Shown here: positions 1 to 8,773 of the stretch, piece by piece
Layout of the letters: every line of letters begins with the position of its first letter
How positions within the stretch are numbered: position 1 is the stretch's first letter
Origin: Neoroseomonas lacus
Lineage (GTDB): Bacteria > Pseudomonadota > Alphaproteobacteria > Acetobacterales > Acetobacteraceae
Direction: 5' to 3'
Length of the DNA: 64,000 bases
Assembly (NCBI RefSeq): GCF_014644535.1
Contig: NZ_BMKW01000013.1
Span: 62,345 to 126,344 of the forward strand
Made by a program: the position numbers and the translations under genes
The notes under the pieces: model-generated
Database searches by the model: none
The model's input: only the letters and a program-made list of their open reading frames with translations
Told to the model about the DNA's origin: nothing

Positions 1-1004
1 GGTTGCTCGCCGAACGCTTCGTGCCGCGGCTGGAAGCCTGCACGGAGGCGATGCTCACCGCCGCCGATGGCAGCCTGAACGTCGCCGGCGCCTGGGCGGC
101 GATGATGAAGAACGAGAAGCCGGGCGGCCATGGCGACCGCTCCGTCGCGGTCGGCGTGCTCGACATGGCGCTGTGGGATGCGGCGGCGAAGCTGGAAGGC
201 GAGCCGCTGTGGCGCCTGCTCGCCGACCGCCATCGCGGCGGCGAGGCCGATGACGCGGCCTGGGTTTATGCGGCGGGTGGTTATTACTACCCGGGCAAGG
301 GCGTGGACGCGCTGGTCGAGGAGATGAAGCGCTACCTCGGCCTCGGCTACACCACGGTGAAGATGAAGATCGGCGGCGCGCCGGGCACACCGATCAAGGA
401 CGCGCTGCGTGAGGATGTCGCGCGCATCGAGGCGGTGGTGAAGCTGCTCGATGGCGACGGGTCGCGCCTCGCCGTCGATGTGAATGGCCGCTTCGGGCTG
501 CATGCGGCGCTGGCCTATGGCGCGGCGCTGGAGCCATACAAGCTGCGCTGGTACGAGGAACCGCTCGACCCGCTGGACTACGCGACACATGCGACGCTCG
601 CCGAGCATTACGCGCCGCCGCTGGCGACCGGCGAGAACCTGTTCTCCATGCTCGATGCGCGCAACCTGATCCGCCATGGCGGGCTGCGCTCGGACCGCGA
701 CATCCTGCAATTCGACCCGGCGCTGTCCTACGGGCTGGTGGAGTATTTCCGCACGCTCGAGATGCTGGTGCAGCACGGCTGGTCACCGCGGCGCTGCGTG
801 CCGCATGGCGGGCATCAGTTCGCGTTGAACATCGCCGTCGGGCTGGGCCTCGGCGGCAACGAATCCTACCCGGAGGTCTTCGCGCCCTTCGGCGGCTTCG
901 CCACCGACACGCCGGTGGTCGATGGCCGCATCCGCATGCCCGACGTGCCGGGTATCGGCTTCGAGGCGAAGAACGATCTCTGGGCGGTGTTGAAGGATCT
1001 GTGA
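1..1004 (+). CDS. Enolase-superfamily dehydratase, D-tartrate dehydratase-like (5' partial)
   Basis: The reading frame is open from the window edge (codon phase starting at base 3), so the N-terminal capping domain is cut off. The visible 333 residues are a mandelate racemase/muconate lactonizing barrel. A KxK-type motif (VKMKIGG) supplies the catalytic lysine, then come the three acidic Mg ligands in order (DVNG, YEEPLD, TGEN), and a late His motif (PHGGHQF). The segment MKNEKPGGHGDRSVAVG resembles D(-)-tartrate dehydratases, which convert D-tartrate to oxaloacetate; related sugar-acid dehydratases cannot be excluded. The stop overlaps the next start in GTGA, so the two are probably co-translated. 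Confidence 0.82.
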   Translation, partial: LLAERFVPRLEACTEAMLTAADGSLNVAGAWAAMMKNEKPGGHGDRSVAVGVLDMALWDAAAKLEGEPLWRLLADRHRGGEADDAAWVYAAGGYYYPGKGVDALVEEMKRYLGLGYTTVKMKIGGAPGTPIKDALREDVARIEAVVKLLDGDGSRLAVDVNGRFGLHAALAYGAALEPYKLRWYEEPLDPLDYATHATLAEHYAPPLATGENLFSMLDARNLIRHGGLRSDRDILQFDPALSYGLVEYFRTLEMLVQHGWSPRRCVPHGGHQFALNIAVGLGLGGNESYPEVFAPFGGFATDTPVVDGRIRMPDVPGIGFEAKNDLWAVLKDL

Positions 1005-1648
1005 CGGCCACGGCGCGCGACCTCGCCGAGGCGGTCGCCGCGCGCCATCGCGGCCGCGTCACCCAGGGCTTCGTGCGCGGCAAGCTGCGCGCGGACCCGG
1101 TGCTGCCAGCGCTGCTCGCGCTACCGCCGCTCGGTAACGTGCTCGACCTCGGCTGCGGGCGTGGCGTGCTCGCGGTCGCGTTGCTGCTGGCGGGGCGGGC
1201 GGCGAGCATCACCGGCTTTGACCTCGACGCCGCCAAGATCGCGCGCGCCGCGGCGGCGGCCGAGGGCCTGCCGGCACGCTTCGCCGTCGCCGATCTCGCC
1301 ACGGCGCCGATCCCACCCGCCGACACGGTCCTGCTGATCGACCTGCTGTACCAGATGCCGCCGGCCGAGCAGCGCGACCTTCTCGCGCGCATCCTCGCCA
1401 CCGCGCCGACACGCGTCATCATCCGCACGGCCGACCCCGATCGTGGCTGGCGCAGCACGATCGGCGTCGTCGCCGAACATCTGCGCCGCTGGCTTGGCGC
1501 CGACCTCGGTCGAGCCGGCAGGGTCGCGCCGATGCCGCTGCGCGAGCTCGCCGCCATCGTCGAAGGCGCCGGCTACCGCGCGGCCGTCACGCCCTGCTGG
1601 GCTGGCACGCCGCTGCCGAATGTGCTCATGCTCGCGCAACAATCATGA
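1001..1648 (+). CDS. Class I SAM-dependent methyltransferase
   Basis: A 215-residue protein with a Rossmann methyltransferase core. The glycine-rich SAM motif I is VLDLGCGRGVLAVAL near residues 46-60, followed by a motif II acidic residue (ITGFDLD) and a post-I segment LLIDLLYQMP. It starts at a GTG overlapping the previous TGA by 4 nt, and its own TGA overlaps the next ATG, so it sits in the middle of a three-gene translationally coupled set. The substrate is unknown. The short C-terminal region beyond the fold gives no clue to function. Confidence 0.75.
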   Translation: MTATARDLAEAVAARHRGRVTQGFVRGKLRADPVLPALLALPPLGNVLDLGCGRGVLAVALLLAGRAASITGFDLDAAKIARAAAAAEGLPARFAVADLATAPIPPADTVLLIDLLYQMPPAEQRDLLARILATAPTRVIIRTADPDRGWRSTIGVVAEHLRRWLGADLGRAGRVAPMPLRELAAIVEGAGYRAAVTPCWAGTPLPNVLMLAQQS

Positions 1649-2493
1649 CCCGCATCATTGCCCCCTTGTTGTTCTGCGCCCTCGCCGCCCTGCCGGCGCG
1701 CGCGCAGCAATTGCCGGTCTTCGAGGTCGGCGTCGCCGGCGGTGGCGGCACGGTGCCGGCCTATCCGGCTTCCAGCCAGAACCAGACGCGCGGGCTGGTC
1801 GTTCCCTACATGATCTATCGCGGCAACGTGCTGCGCTCCGATGATTCAGGCCTGCGCGCGCGGGCCAGCCTGGCCGACGACATCGAATTGTCGGTCAGCG
1901 CCTCGGGCGGCTTCCACGCCGCCTCCTCGGATGTGACGGTGCGGCAGGGCATGCCGGACCTCGACTGGCTGGGCGAGATCGGGCCCAATCTGCGCTTCAC
2001 GGTATGGCGCGGGGAGAATGAAGCATCGCCGGCGCGGCTGGTGGTCGACACGCCAGTGCGCGCGGTGTTCTCGACCGACTGGTCGTCGATCTCCTTCCGC
2101 GGCTTCACCTTCGCGCCCGACATCGCCTATGAGCGACTGAATGTCCTGGCGCCCTATGCGCGGTTGCGCGTCTCGGCCGGGGTGCTGTTCGGGACCAACC
2201 AGTACAGCGACTATTTCTACGGCGTGGACCCCGAATACGCGACGCCGTGGCGCCCAGACTACCACGCGCAGGCCGGCTATGTCGGCGCGCGGCTGACGGT
2301 CTCCTACCGGCTGCCCATCACCGAGCGGCTGTCGGTCGTCGCCGGCGGCCGGGTCGAGAATTTCTCCGGTGCCACCAATGCCGACAGCCCGCTGTACCGC
2401 AGCCAATGGAACGGGTCCCTGGTGGTGGGGTTCGCCTTCTCGCTGTGGCGGTCGGAAGCGCGAGTCGACGTGTCGAGCCAGCCCTTCGACTGA
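1645..2493 (+). CDS. MipA/OmpV family outer-membrane protein
   Basis: A 282-residue protein with a clear Sec signal peptide (hydrophobic stretch after MTRI, cleavage expected after ALPARA). The rest is beta-rich with alternating aromatic and small residues and a C-terminal strand pattern typical of the MipA/OmpV family. Features such as GVAGGGGTVPAYPASSQN near the mature N-terminus and the region with NQYSDYFYGVDP match that family. Members are outer-membrane barrels, some interacting with the lytic transglycosylase MltA. The ATG overlaps the preceding TGA by 4 nt. The specific role here is unknown. Confidence 0.82.
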   Translation: MTRIIAPLLFCALAALPARAQQLPVFEVGVAGGGGTVPAYPASSQNQTRGLVVPYMIYRGNVLRSDDSGLRARASLADDIELSVSASGGFHAASSDVTVRQGMPDLDWLGEIGPNLRFTVWRGENEASPARLVVDTPVRAVFSTDWSSISFRGFTFAPDIAYERLNVLAPYARLRVSAGVLFGTNQYSDYFYGVDPEYATPWRPDYHAQAGYVGARLTVSYRLPITERLSVVAGGRVENFSGATNADSPLYRSQWNGSLVVGFAFSLWRSEARVDVSSQPFD

Positions 2494-2532
2494 CGCCTGC
2501 GGGCGAACGGCCTGGCGCGCAGGGCCGATGCG

Positions 2533-3285
2533 TCAGGCCGCGCCCAGGGCGTGGCTGGGGGAAATGGCGATGTGCCCGTCAGGCGCCGCATGGACATGCG
2601 CATGCACGCCATAGGCCCGGGCGATGGTGGCTTCGGTCAGCACGCCATCCGGCCGGCCCTCGGCCAGAAGCCGGCCCTCGCACAGCAGCGCGACGCGGTC
2701 GGCGAAGCGCGCCGCGGCGTTGAGGTCGTGGATGGCGATGATGGTCACCAGGCCGCGCCCGCGCGTCAGTTCCCGCACCAAAGCGAGCAGCGACAGCGTG
2801 TGGCGGATGTCGAGCGCGCTGGTCGGTTCGTCCAGCAGCAGCACGCGCGGTTCGGCGGCGAGCAGTTGCGCGAGGAACACCAGTTGCCGCTGCCCGCCGC
2901 TGAGTTCGCCGAGCAGGCGCCCGGCGAGGGTGGCGATGCCAAGCTGGCGCAGCACCTCGGCGGCGCGCGCCAACTCGGCGCCGGGCACGCGCCAGCCCAG
3001 CGCGCGGCGACGGCCGAGCAACACCGTCTCCAGCACCGTCAGCGCGGCGCGCGCGCCGGTGTCCTGCGGCATGAAGCCGATCGCCTCGCGTGTTGCGCCC
3101 TCCAGCACGACGACGCCGCCGGCATGGCGTTGCAGCCCGGCGATGGCGCGCAGCAGGGTGGATTTGCCCGAGCCATTCGGCCCGATCAGCGCCACGACCT
3201 CGCCGCCGCGCGCATCGAACTTCACGCCTTCGAGGGCGACCCGCTTGCCATAGTGGACGGTCAGGTCCCGCAACGAGAGCCGCAT
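2533..3285 (-). CDS. ABC transporter ATP-binding protein, iron/siderophore/heme type
   Basis: A 250-residue ATPase of the FecE/FhuC class. Walker A GPNGSGKST is at residues 35-43, signature LSGGQ at 128-132, Walker B LLLDEPTSALD around 149-159 and the switch His at 186. The frame stays open far upstream, but the start is fixed by the ATG whose A shares a base with the permease TGA (TGATG), the usual coupling for this family. It would energise the permease encoded immediately upstream. The C-terminal region has HAHVHAAPDGH, a short His-rich stretch of unknown significance. Confidence 0.9.
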   Translation of the reverse strand: MRLSLRDLTVHYGKRVALEGVKFDARGGEVVALIGPNGSGKSTLLRAIAGLQRHAGGVVVLEGATREAIGFMPQDTGARAALTVLETVLLGRRRALGWRVPGAELARAAEVLRQLGIATLAGRLLGELSGGQRQLVFLAQLLAAEPRVLLLDEPTSALDIRHTLSLLALVRELTRGRGLVTIIAIHDLNAAARFADRVALLCEGRLLAEGRPDGVLTEATIARAYGVHAHVHAAPDGHIAISPSHALGAA

Positions 3286-4334
3286 CACGACAGTACCCGC
3301 CGCGTGCTGAGCACGAGCCAGGCGAAGAACGGCACGCCCACCAGCGCGGTGACGATGCCGATCGGGATGAGCGCGCCGGGCATGATGGTCTTGCTCGCCA
3401 CCGAGGCGGCCGAGAGCAGCAGCGCCCCGGCCAGCGCCGAGCCCGGCAGCAGCCAGCGCTGGTCCTCGCCGAGCAGCATGCGGGCGAGATGTGGCGCGAC
3501 CAGCCCGACGAAACCGATGGTGCCGACGAAGGCGACCGCTGCGCCGGTGGCCAGCGCCACGAACACCAGCGCGCGCAGCCGCAGCCCGAGCAGCCCGATG
3601 CCGAGGGCGGCCGCGCGATCCTCGCCGAGCCGCAGCGCGGTGAGCGACCAGGCGTCGCGCATGATCATCGGCGCCATCGCCAACAGGATGCCGGCCACCA
3701 CGGCGAGCTTGGTCCAGGTCGCGCGCTGCAGGCTGCCGAACAGCCAGAACACCACCTGTTGCAGCGCCTCGGGCGAGGCGATGAATTGCAGTGCCGCGAG
3801 CATCGCCTGGAACAGGAACATCAACGCGATGCCGGCCAGCACCAGCGTCTCCGCCGTCGCACCGCGCGGCCCGCCGAGCAGCCAGACGCAGGAACAGGCG
3901 AGTGCCGCGAAGAGGAAGGCCGAGACCGGCACGGCGAAGGCCTCGGGCACCGGCAGCGCGGCGCCGAGCACGATCACCAGCGCCGCCCCGAACCCCGCGC
4001 CCGCCGAGATGCCGACGGTGTAGGAGGAGGCCAGCGGATTGTTCAGCACCGTCTGCATCACCGCGCCTGTGGCGCCGAGCGCGGCGCCGACGGCCACCGC
4101 CATCAGCGCCACCGGCAGGCGGATGGACCAGACGATGGCGTCCACCATCGGGTCCTCCGCCAGGCGCATGACCGCGCTCGCGACAACGGAAGGCGCGAGC
4201 ATCGCCGGCCCCGTCGCGGTATCGAGCGTGACGCAGACCAGCAGGACGGCTAGGCCAGTGGCGATCGCAGCGCCTCGCCGTGCCGAGAGGCGATGCCAGA
4301 TCGCTTCCGGCGAGGTCGCGTCTATGTCCGCCAC
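3285..4334 (-). CDS. FecCD-family ABC transporter permease
   Basis: A 349-residue, very hydrophobic protein with about ten predicted membrane segments and the FecCD/BtuC family signatures (RLPVALMAVAVGAALGATG near the first periplasmic loop, NPLASSYTVGISAGAGFG, and FVGTIGFVGLVAPHLARML, the coupling helix contacting the ATPase). It forms the inner-membrane channel of an iron-chelate importer. The 5' end overlaps the binding-protein gene by 13 nt and the 3' end touches the ATPase start, so the three are one operon in the order binding protein, permease, ATPase. Confidence 0.92.
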   Translation of the reverse strand: MADIDATSPEAIWHRLSARRGAAIATGLAVLLVCVTLDTATGPAMLAPSVVASAVMRLAEDPMVDAIVWSIRLPVALMAVAVGAALGATGAVMQTVLNNPLASSYTVGISAGAGFGAALVIVLGAALPVPEAFAVPVSAFLFAALACSCVWLLGGPRGATAETLVLAGIALMFLFQAMLAALQFIASPEALQQVVFWLFGSLQRATWTKLAVVAGILLAMAPMIMRDAWSLTALRLGEDRAAALGIGLLGLRLRALVFVALATGAAVAFVGTIGFVGLVAPHLARMLLGEDQRWLLPGSALAGALLLSAASVASKTIMPGALIPIGIVTALVGVPFFAWLVLSTRRVLS

Positions 4335-5437
4335 GGCAGCATCCAGGTGCCGGAGAAGGGTACCGGCAGGAAGCGCGCGTGGTAGTCGGCCAGCACCGCC
4401 ACCGGGTCGTCATCGGCGAAGGCGCCGGGGTGGAAGCGGCGGGCCATATAGAGCGCCGCCGTATCGTCGAACAGGGTGCGGCACAGGCCGTGTTCCATCG
4501 CGTGCAGTTCGCCGGCTCGGATGGCGCTGAGCCCGGCCCAGCCCGGGCGTTGCGCGTACGGGCCGAGGCTGGCGCGCGTCACTTCCGGCGGCACGTCGTA
4601 GCCGGTGCGCACGGCGTTCGGCCGGCCGGTCCAGGACGAGGCGCCGATGAAGACGAATTGCGGGTCGGAGGCGAGCACCGCCTCGGCCGGGATCGGCCCG
4701 TAATTGCCGGGGATGCGGCCGGCGGCGATGTTCTGTGCGCCGAGCATCTCGAAGATGCGCCCCCACATGGTCACCGGCGGATAGCTGTTGCCGATCACCG
4801 CGGCGCCGCCCTGGCCGAGTTCGATGTAGGCGCGCGGCTTCGGCCCGCCGGCCTGCGCCGAGCGGTTGAGGATGTCCTCGATGTTGCGCTGGTAGCGTTG
4901 CGCGAGTTGTTCGGCGCGATCCGTCTCGCCCATGGCGGCGCCGATCGCCCGCGTCGAGGACAGATGCCGTTCCAGCGTCTGCGCGTTGTAGTCGAAGACG
5001 AGGATGGGAATGCCGGCGGCGGCGATCTGGTTGCGCGCCGTCTCGGCCGCCGCCCAGGTCCAGGCCGGCATCATCACCAGGTCGGGGCGCAGGCCGATCA
5101 CCTTCTCGGCGGCGAAGGTGCCTTCGTCGGTGTTGCCGACATCGGGCAGCGTCGCCAGTGCCGGGATCAACGCGCGATAGCGGGAGAAGATAGCCGGGCG
5201 CCAGCCCTCCCACACCACGCGGTTCATGCCGACCACGCGCTGCCAGCCATTGAGGCCGGCGATGGCGGTGAACTCCTCGTAGTTGAAGCAGGTCACCACG
5301 CGTTCCGGGCGCTGCTTGACCACCACCTCGCGCCCCAGCGCATCGGTGATGGTGCGGGTCTGGGCGAGCGCCGGGGCGGCCGGCAGCAGCGCCGCGGCGG
5401 CGAGCAGCGCCCGCCGGCCGAGGATGGGTCGGGTCAC
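4322..5437 (-). CDS. ABC transporter periplasmic substrate-binding protein (iron-complex type)
   Basis: A 371-residue protein starting MTRPILGRRALL, followed by a hydrophobic signal segment with predicted cleavage after APALA; the arginine pair makes Tat export possible. The body has the Fe-hydroxamate/BtuF-like fold signature: ITDALGREVVV at the mature start, then RPERVVTCFNYEEFTAIAG, and an LRPDLVMMP segment where these proteins usually have a DLV(I/V) motif. It captures the metal chelate for the adjacent permease and ATPase. The copper-handling gene 14 nt upstream raises the question whether the ligand is iron or another metal complex; the sequence does not decide this. Confidence 0.85.
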   Translation of the reverse strand: MTRPILGRRALLAAAALLPAAPALAQTRTITDALGREVVVKQRPERVVTCFNYEEFTAIAGLNGWQRVVGMNRVVWEGWRPAIFSRYRALIPALATLPDVGNTDEGTFAAEKVIGLRPDLVMMPAWTWAAAETARNQIAAAGIPILVFDYNAQTLERHLSSTRAIGAAMGETDRAEQLAQRYQRNIEDILNRSAQAGGPKPRAYIELGQGGAAVIGNSYPPVTMWGRIFEMLGAQNIAAGRIPGNYGPIPAEAVLASDPQFVFIGASSWTGRPNAVRTGYDVPPEVTRASLGPYAQRPGWAGLSAIRAGELHAMEHGLCRTLFDDTAALYMARRFHPGAFADDDPVAVLADYHARFLPVPFSGTWMLPWRT

Positions 5438-5451
5438 AACGGCGCCGCCCG

Positions 5452-5928
5452 TCAGTGATGGTGGGGGGCAGCGGGGCCGCGCGCGCCGGCTGACTCGACG
5501 GCGAGTTCCACCCGGACCTCGCCGGCGCGTTCGAAGCGCAGGATCAATGGCACGCGGCTGCCCTGATCCATCGCGGCGGTCAGCCCGATCATCATGATGT
5601 GGAATCCGCCCGGGCGCAGTTCGACCGTCTGGCCGGGTGCGATGGTGATGTCCTGCACCGGGCGCATGCGCATCACGTCGCCGTCGCGGACCATGCTGTG
5701 CAGTTCGACCACGGGCGCGACCGGCGATGTGGCGGAGAGCAGCCGGTCCGGCTGGGTGCCGGTGTTGGTCAGCTTCAGGAAGCCCGCGCCGGTGCCACGG
5801 GCGCCCGCGGCGCGCGTCCAGGGATGGCCGATGGTGATGTCGCCGGCGGTGTAGTCATGCGCCGCGACAGGCAGGGCGATGATGGCGAGGGTGGCGCCGA
5901 GGAGGCTGCGACGGGTGATGATGGTCAT
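5452..5928 (-). CDS. PCu(A)C family periplasmic copper chaperone
   Basis: A 158-residue protein with signal peptide (RRSLLGATLAIIALPVAAHD) and the Cu(I) site H-x(n)-M...HxM: ELHSM, a following RMRPV region and GGFHIMMIGL. It ends in APHHH, a further possible metal-binding tail. PCu(A)C proteins deliver copper to the CuA or CuB centre of cytochrome oxidase in the periplasm. I chose the ATG at 5928 over the in-frame ATG at 5952 because AAGGAT lies about 6 nt upstream of it. It precedes the iron-type ABC importer on the same strand by 14 nt. Confidence 0.88.
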   Translation of the reverse strand: MTIITRRSLLGATLAIIALPVAAHDYTAGDITIGHPWTRAAGARGTGAGFLKLTNTGTQPDRLLSATSPVAPVVELHSMVRDGDVMRMRPVQDITIAPGQTVELRPGGFHIMMIGLTAAMDQGSRVPLILRFERAGEVRVELAVESAGARGPAAPHHH

Positions 5929-6152
5929 GGCTGTATCCTTGAGACGGTTCACCGGGCGGCGGGCGTGGTGAACACGCTGTGCGGCCGGGGCGGGGCAATG
6001 CGGATGGTGGCGGCGTCATCGCGGCGATGCGGGACGCGACGCGCGGCGCGTGCGGGGGCACGCGCGGCGGCGGGAAGCCTGGACATGGAAAGGACCTTCG
6101 TCGGGACGAACAAAAAGATCCGCGCGCGCGGCGGCGCGGCGGGCGGGTGTCG

Positions 6153-6527
6153 TCAGGCGAAGGTGGGTGGGGCCCTGGGTGCGAAGGGCGGGGCGCGCGC
6201 GGCCTGCTTCAACCCGTGCGACGGCGCGATGTGCCAGTTGAAGGCGACGGTGACCCAGGCCGGGGTGGCCAGGACAGGCGCCACCGGCAGGAAGGCTTGT
6301 GGCAGGGCGTGGCAGGCCGGGCAGAAGCCGCCCGAGGTTTCGGGGGCCGGCACCGCCTTGCCATCCGGCCCGAGATGCAGCGTGCGCACCCCGTCGGGCG
6401 AGCAGACCACCGTGTCAAAGCCGGCGGGGGTGGTGACCATCGCCAGGCAATGCGCCGGCGCCAACACGACCTGCAGAAGCAGGACGAGCGCGATCAGGCG
6501 CGCGACGGGGCGAAAGACGTTGATCAC
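6153..6527 (-). CDS. DUF2946-like small secreted/membrane protein
   Basis: About 124 residues from a GTG start: an N-terminal hydrophobic segment (ARLIALVLLLQVVLAPAHCLA), then a short domain with SGGFCPACHALPQ and a second hydrophobic stretch, ending in a proline/alanine-rich tail. The CPAC pair and the size resemble DUF2946 proteins, which often neighbour copper-handling and TonB-dependent receptor genes; here a PCu(A)C gene lies just downstream. The frame is open 120 nt further upstream, so the start is uncertain. Function unknown; a role in metal handling is only suggested by context. Confidence 0.6.
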   Translation of the reverse strand: MINVFRPVARLIALVLLLQVVLAPAHCLAMVTTPAGFDTVVCSPDGVRTLHLGPDGKAVPAPETSGGFCPACHALPQAFLPVAPVLATPAWVTVAFNWHIAPSHGLKQAARAPPFAPRAPPTFA

Positions 6528-6757
6528 GCTCAAGGCGTAACGCGGTCGGGCGCGGCGGGCAAGCGCGCGACCCGCCAACCCGTTCCTTGGCCGGATGCAC
6601 CGGCATCGGGCCGCGAGCGCACAGCGCGACCGCGCCCAGGCCGTCAATTGCCGCCCATGCGCCTGGGCGAGGCGCGCCAGCCAAGCCGGCGGATGCCGGT
6701 GCCGGCGCTTGAGGCAAACCAGGACTTAGCGTGAAGCGGCGCGCGGGCCGCCCCTCT

Positions 6758-7309
6758 TCACGCCGCCTTGCGCGCCATCAGGTCGTATTCGACCTCCGGC
6801 GTATAGACCGATGCCTCCTTGCCCAGCCGCGAGGAGAACAGCGTGAAGTACTCCACCTGCAACGGTGCCGCGCGGAACAGGTTATGCGCCTGGACATAGG
6901 CGATGACCTTCTCGGGCGGCGCCCGGTCGGTCCGCGCGATCGACACATGCGGGGAGAACCGCTTGCGTTCGGGGGCGAGGCCGATGCGCTGCAATGCCGT
7001 CTCCACCTTGTTCTGCAGATGCGTCAGCGCATCGTTGCGTTCCGCGCCCACCCACAACGAATGGATGCGCCCCGCCTTCTCGAAGGTGCCGACGCCGCGC
7101 AGCGACAATTCGAACGCCGTGCCACGGATGGCGGCGAGCGCGTCATCGACCTCCTGCGCGCGCCAGTTCTCGATGGCGCCGATGAAGCGGAGCGTCAGGT
7201 GGTAATTGTCGGGCGGAATCCATTTCGCTCCGGGAATGCCGCCGGCCAAGGCGGAGAGGTCGGCGCGGCACTCGGCGGGCAGACCCAGGGCAACGAACAG
7301 GCGCAGCAT
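6758..7309 (-). CDS. thpR: RNA 2',3'-cyclic phosphodiesterase (2'-5' RNA ligase family)
   Basis: A 183-residue 2H-phosphoesterase with both HxT/Sx motifs: HLTL at residue 37 and HVSI at residue 121, spaced as in ThpR/LigT. These enzymes hydrolyse RNA 2',3'-cyclic phosphates and can join 2'-5' RNA ends; they act in the cytoplasm. Length is normal for the family. It is transcribed alone on the minus strand, 30 nt downstream of the stop of the arylesterase gene. Confidence 0.92.
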   Translation of the reverse strand: MLRLFVALGLPAECRADLSALAGGIPGAKWIPPDNYHLTLRFIGAIENWRAQEVDDALAAIRGTAFELSLRGVGTFEKAGRIHSLWVGAERNDALTHLQNKVETALQRIGLAPERKRFSPHVSIARTDRAPPEKVIAYVQAHNLFRAAPLQVEYFTLFSSRLGKEASVYTPEVEYDLMARKAA

Positions 7310-7339
7310 CTCTCGCCCCCATTCTGGCCGGGGAACGGG

Positions 7340-8020
7340 TCAGCCCGCGGGCACCCGCCCCAGCAACGACTCGACTGATGGAAGCATGCGACGGACCAGT
7401 TCCGCGACGCCAGCCTCATTCGGATGAATGCGGTCCGGCTGGTTCAACGCCGGGTTGCCCGCCACGCCCTCCAGAAGGAAGGGATAGAACACGACATCGG
7501 GACGTGCCTCCGACAATCGCGTGAAGGTGCCGGCGAATTCCCGCCCGTAATCGGCGCCGAGATTGGGCGGCGCCAACATGCCCGCCAGCATCACCGGCAG
7601 GCCGCGCGCGGCCAGCGCATCGAGGATGGCGGCGAGGTTCGCCTCGGTCGCGCGCGGTTCGATGCCGCGCAGCCCGTCATTGCCGCCGAGGGCGACGATC
7701 ACCGCCTGGGGCGCCTCCGCGAGCGCCCAGTCGAGCCGCGCGCGGCCGCCCGCCGTGGTGTCGCCCGACACGCCCGCGTCGATCACACGCACCGTGTGCC
7801 CCTTGGCGCGCAGCGCGGCCTCGAGCTGTGCCGGCAGCCCCTGCCCGCGCGCCAGCCCATAGGCCGCGGTGATCGAATCGCCCAGCATCAACAACCGGGA
7901 CTCGGCAGCGCGGGCCGGCATGGCGGCCAGCAGCGGCAACACTCCGAAACAGGCCGAAAGTTTGCGGATGACCGACCGGCGCCCATATCGGTTCGAAAGC
8001 CGCGGAAATCTGAACGACAT
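7340..8020 (-). CDS. tesA: GDSL-type arylesterase / acyl-CoA thioesterase I, periplasmic
   Basis: A 226-residue SGNH hydrolase. After a signal segment (ACFGVLPLLAAMPARA) come block I GDSI (Ser49), block III GGND (112-115) and block V DRIHPNE (Asp196, His199), a complete catalytic set. TesA-type enzymes cleave aryl esters and acyl thioesters in the periplasm. The start at 8020 is preceded by GAGAAGGG about 6 nt upstream. It is divergent from the ybbA-like ATPase, the arrangement known from E. coli tesA-ybbA-ybbP. The two start codons share two bases, leaving no intergenic DNA. Confidence 0.92.
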   Translation of the reverse strand: MSFRFPRLSNRYGRRSVIRKLSACFGVLPLLAAMPARAAESRLLMLGDSITAAYGLARGQGLPAQLEAALRAKGHTVRVIDAGVSGDTTAGGRARLDWALAEAPQAVIVALGGNDGLRGIEPRATEANLAAILDALAARGLPVMLAGMLAPPNLGADYGREFAGTFTRLSEARPDVVFYPFLLEGVAGNPALNQPDRIHPNEAGVAELVRRMLPSVESLLGRVPAG

Positions 8021-8747
8021 GGATGCCCTTCTCAACACCACCCCGAACGCCCCGGGGCGCCAGGCCGGCGCGTCGCTGATTCTCGCCACCGACCTGCACT
8101 TCAAGGTGAGGGCCCCCTCCGGCGAGATCAATATCCTGCACGGCATCGACCTCGCCGTGGGCGGCGGGGAGGCGGTGGGCATCGTCGGCCCGTCAGGGTC
8201 GGGAAAGACCTCGCTGCTGATGCTGCTGGCCGGGCTCGACCGGCCGACCGGCGGCACGCTGTCGGTCGCCGGCCACGACCTGACGCGCATGGATGAGGAC
8301 GCGCTGGCGGTGTTCCGGCGCGAGACGGTGGGCATCGTCTTCCAGGCCTTCCACCTGGTGCCGACCATGACGGCGATCGAGAATGTCGCCGTGCCGCTCG
8401 AATTCGCCGGCCGAGCGGACGCCTTTGACCGGGCTGAGGTCGCGCTGCGCTCGGTCGGCCTTGGGCATCGGATGACGCATTACCCCGGCCAGCTTTCCGG
8501 CGGCGAGCAGCAGCGCGTTGCCTTGGCGCGCGCCTTCGTCGCCGAGCCGAAGCTGCTGCTGGCGGATGAGCCGACCGGCAACCTCGACCGCGCCACCGGC
8601 GGGCAGGTGATGGACCTGCTGTTCGGGCTGCGCGAGCGGTTCGGCACCACGCTGCTGCTGATCACGCACGACACGCTGCTCGCCGAACGCTGCGAACGGC
8701 AGGTCAGGATCGAGGATGGGCGGATCGTGTCGGACGGGGTGCGGTGA
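8019..8747 (+). CDS. ybbA: ABC transporter ATP-binding protein, YbbA-like
   Basis: A 242-residue LolD/MacB-class ATPase: Walker A GPSGSGKT at 57-64, Q-loop in IVFQAFHLVP, signature LSGGE at 159-163, Walker B LLADEPTGNLD ending at 190. It pairs with the large FtsX-type permease downstream, as YbbA does with YbbP. The frame is open upstream, so the ATG at 8019, opposite the tesA ATG, is the best but not certain start. A 240-bp composite repeat lies between this gene and its permease partner, unusual within what should be one operon. Confidence 0.88.
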   Translation: MDALLNTTPNAPGRQAGASLILATDLHFKVRAPSGEINILHGIDLAVGGGEAVGIVGPSGSGKTSLLMLLAGLDRPTGGTLSVAGHDLTRMDEDALAVFRRETVGIVFQAFHLVPTMTAIENVAVPLEFAGRADAFDRAEVALRSVGLGHRMTHYPGQLSGGEQQRVALARAFVAEPKLLLADEPTGNLDRATGGQVMDLLFGLRERFGTTLLLITHDTLLAERCERQVRIEDGRIVSDGVR

Positions 8748-8773
8748 TGCACGCCTGGGCGGCAATGGTGACC

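Noticed and set aside
2533-4413. A 626-codon minus-strand frame joining the ATPase to an upstream out-of-frame shadow of the permease
   Set aside because: Only the final 250 codons carry ABC ATPase motifs; the upstream part is the permease gene read in the wrong frame, and the real start shares a base with the permease stop.
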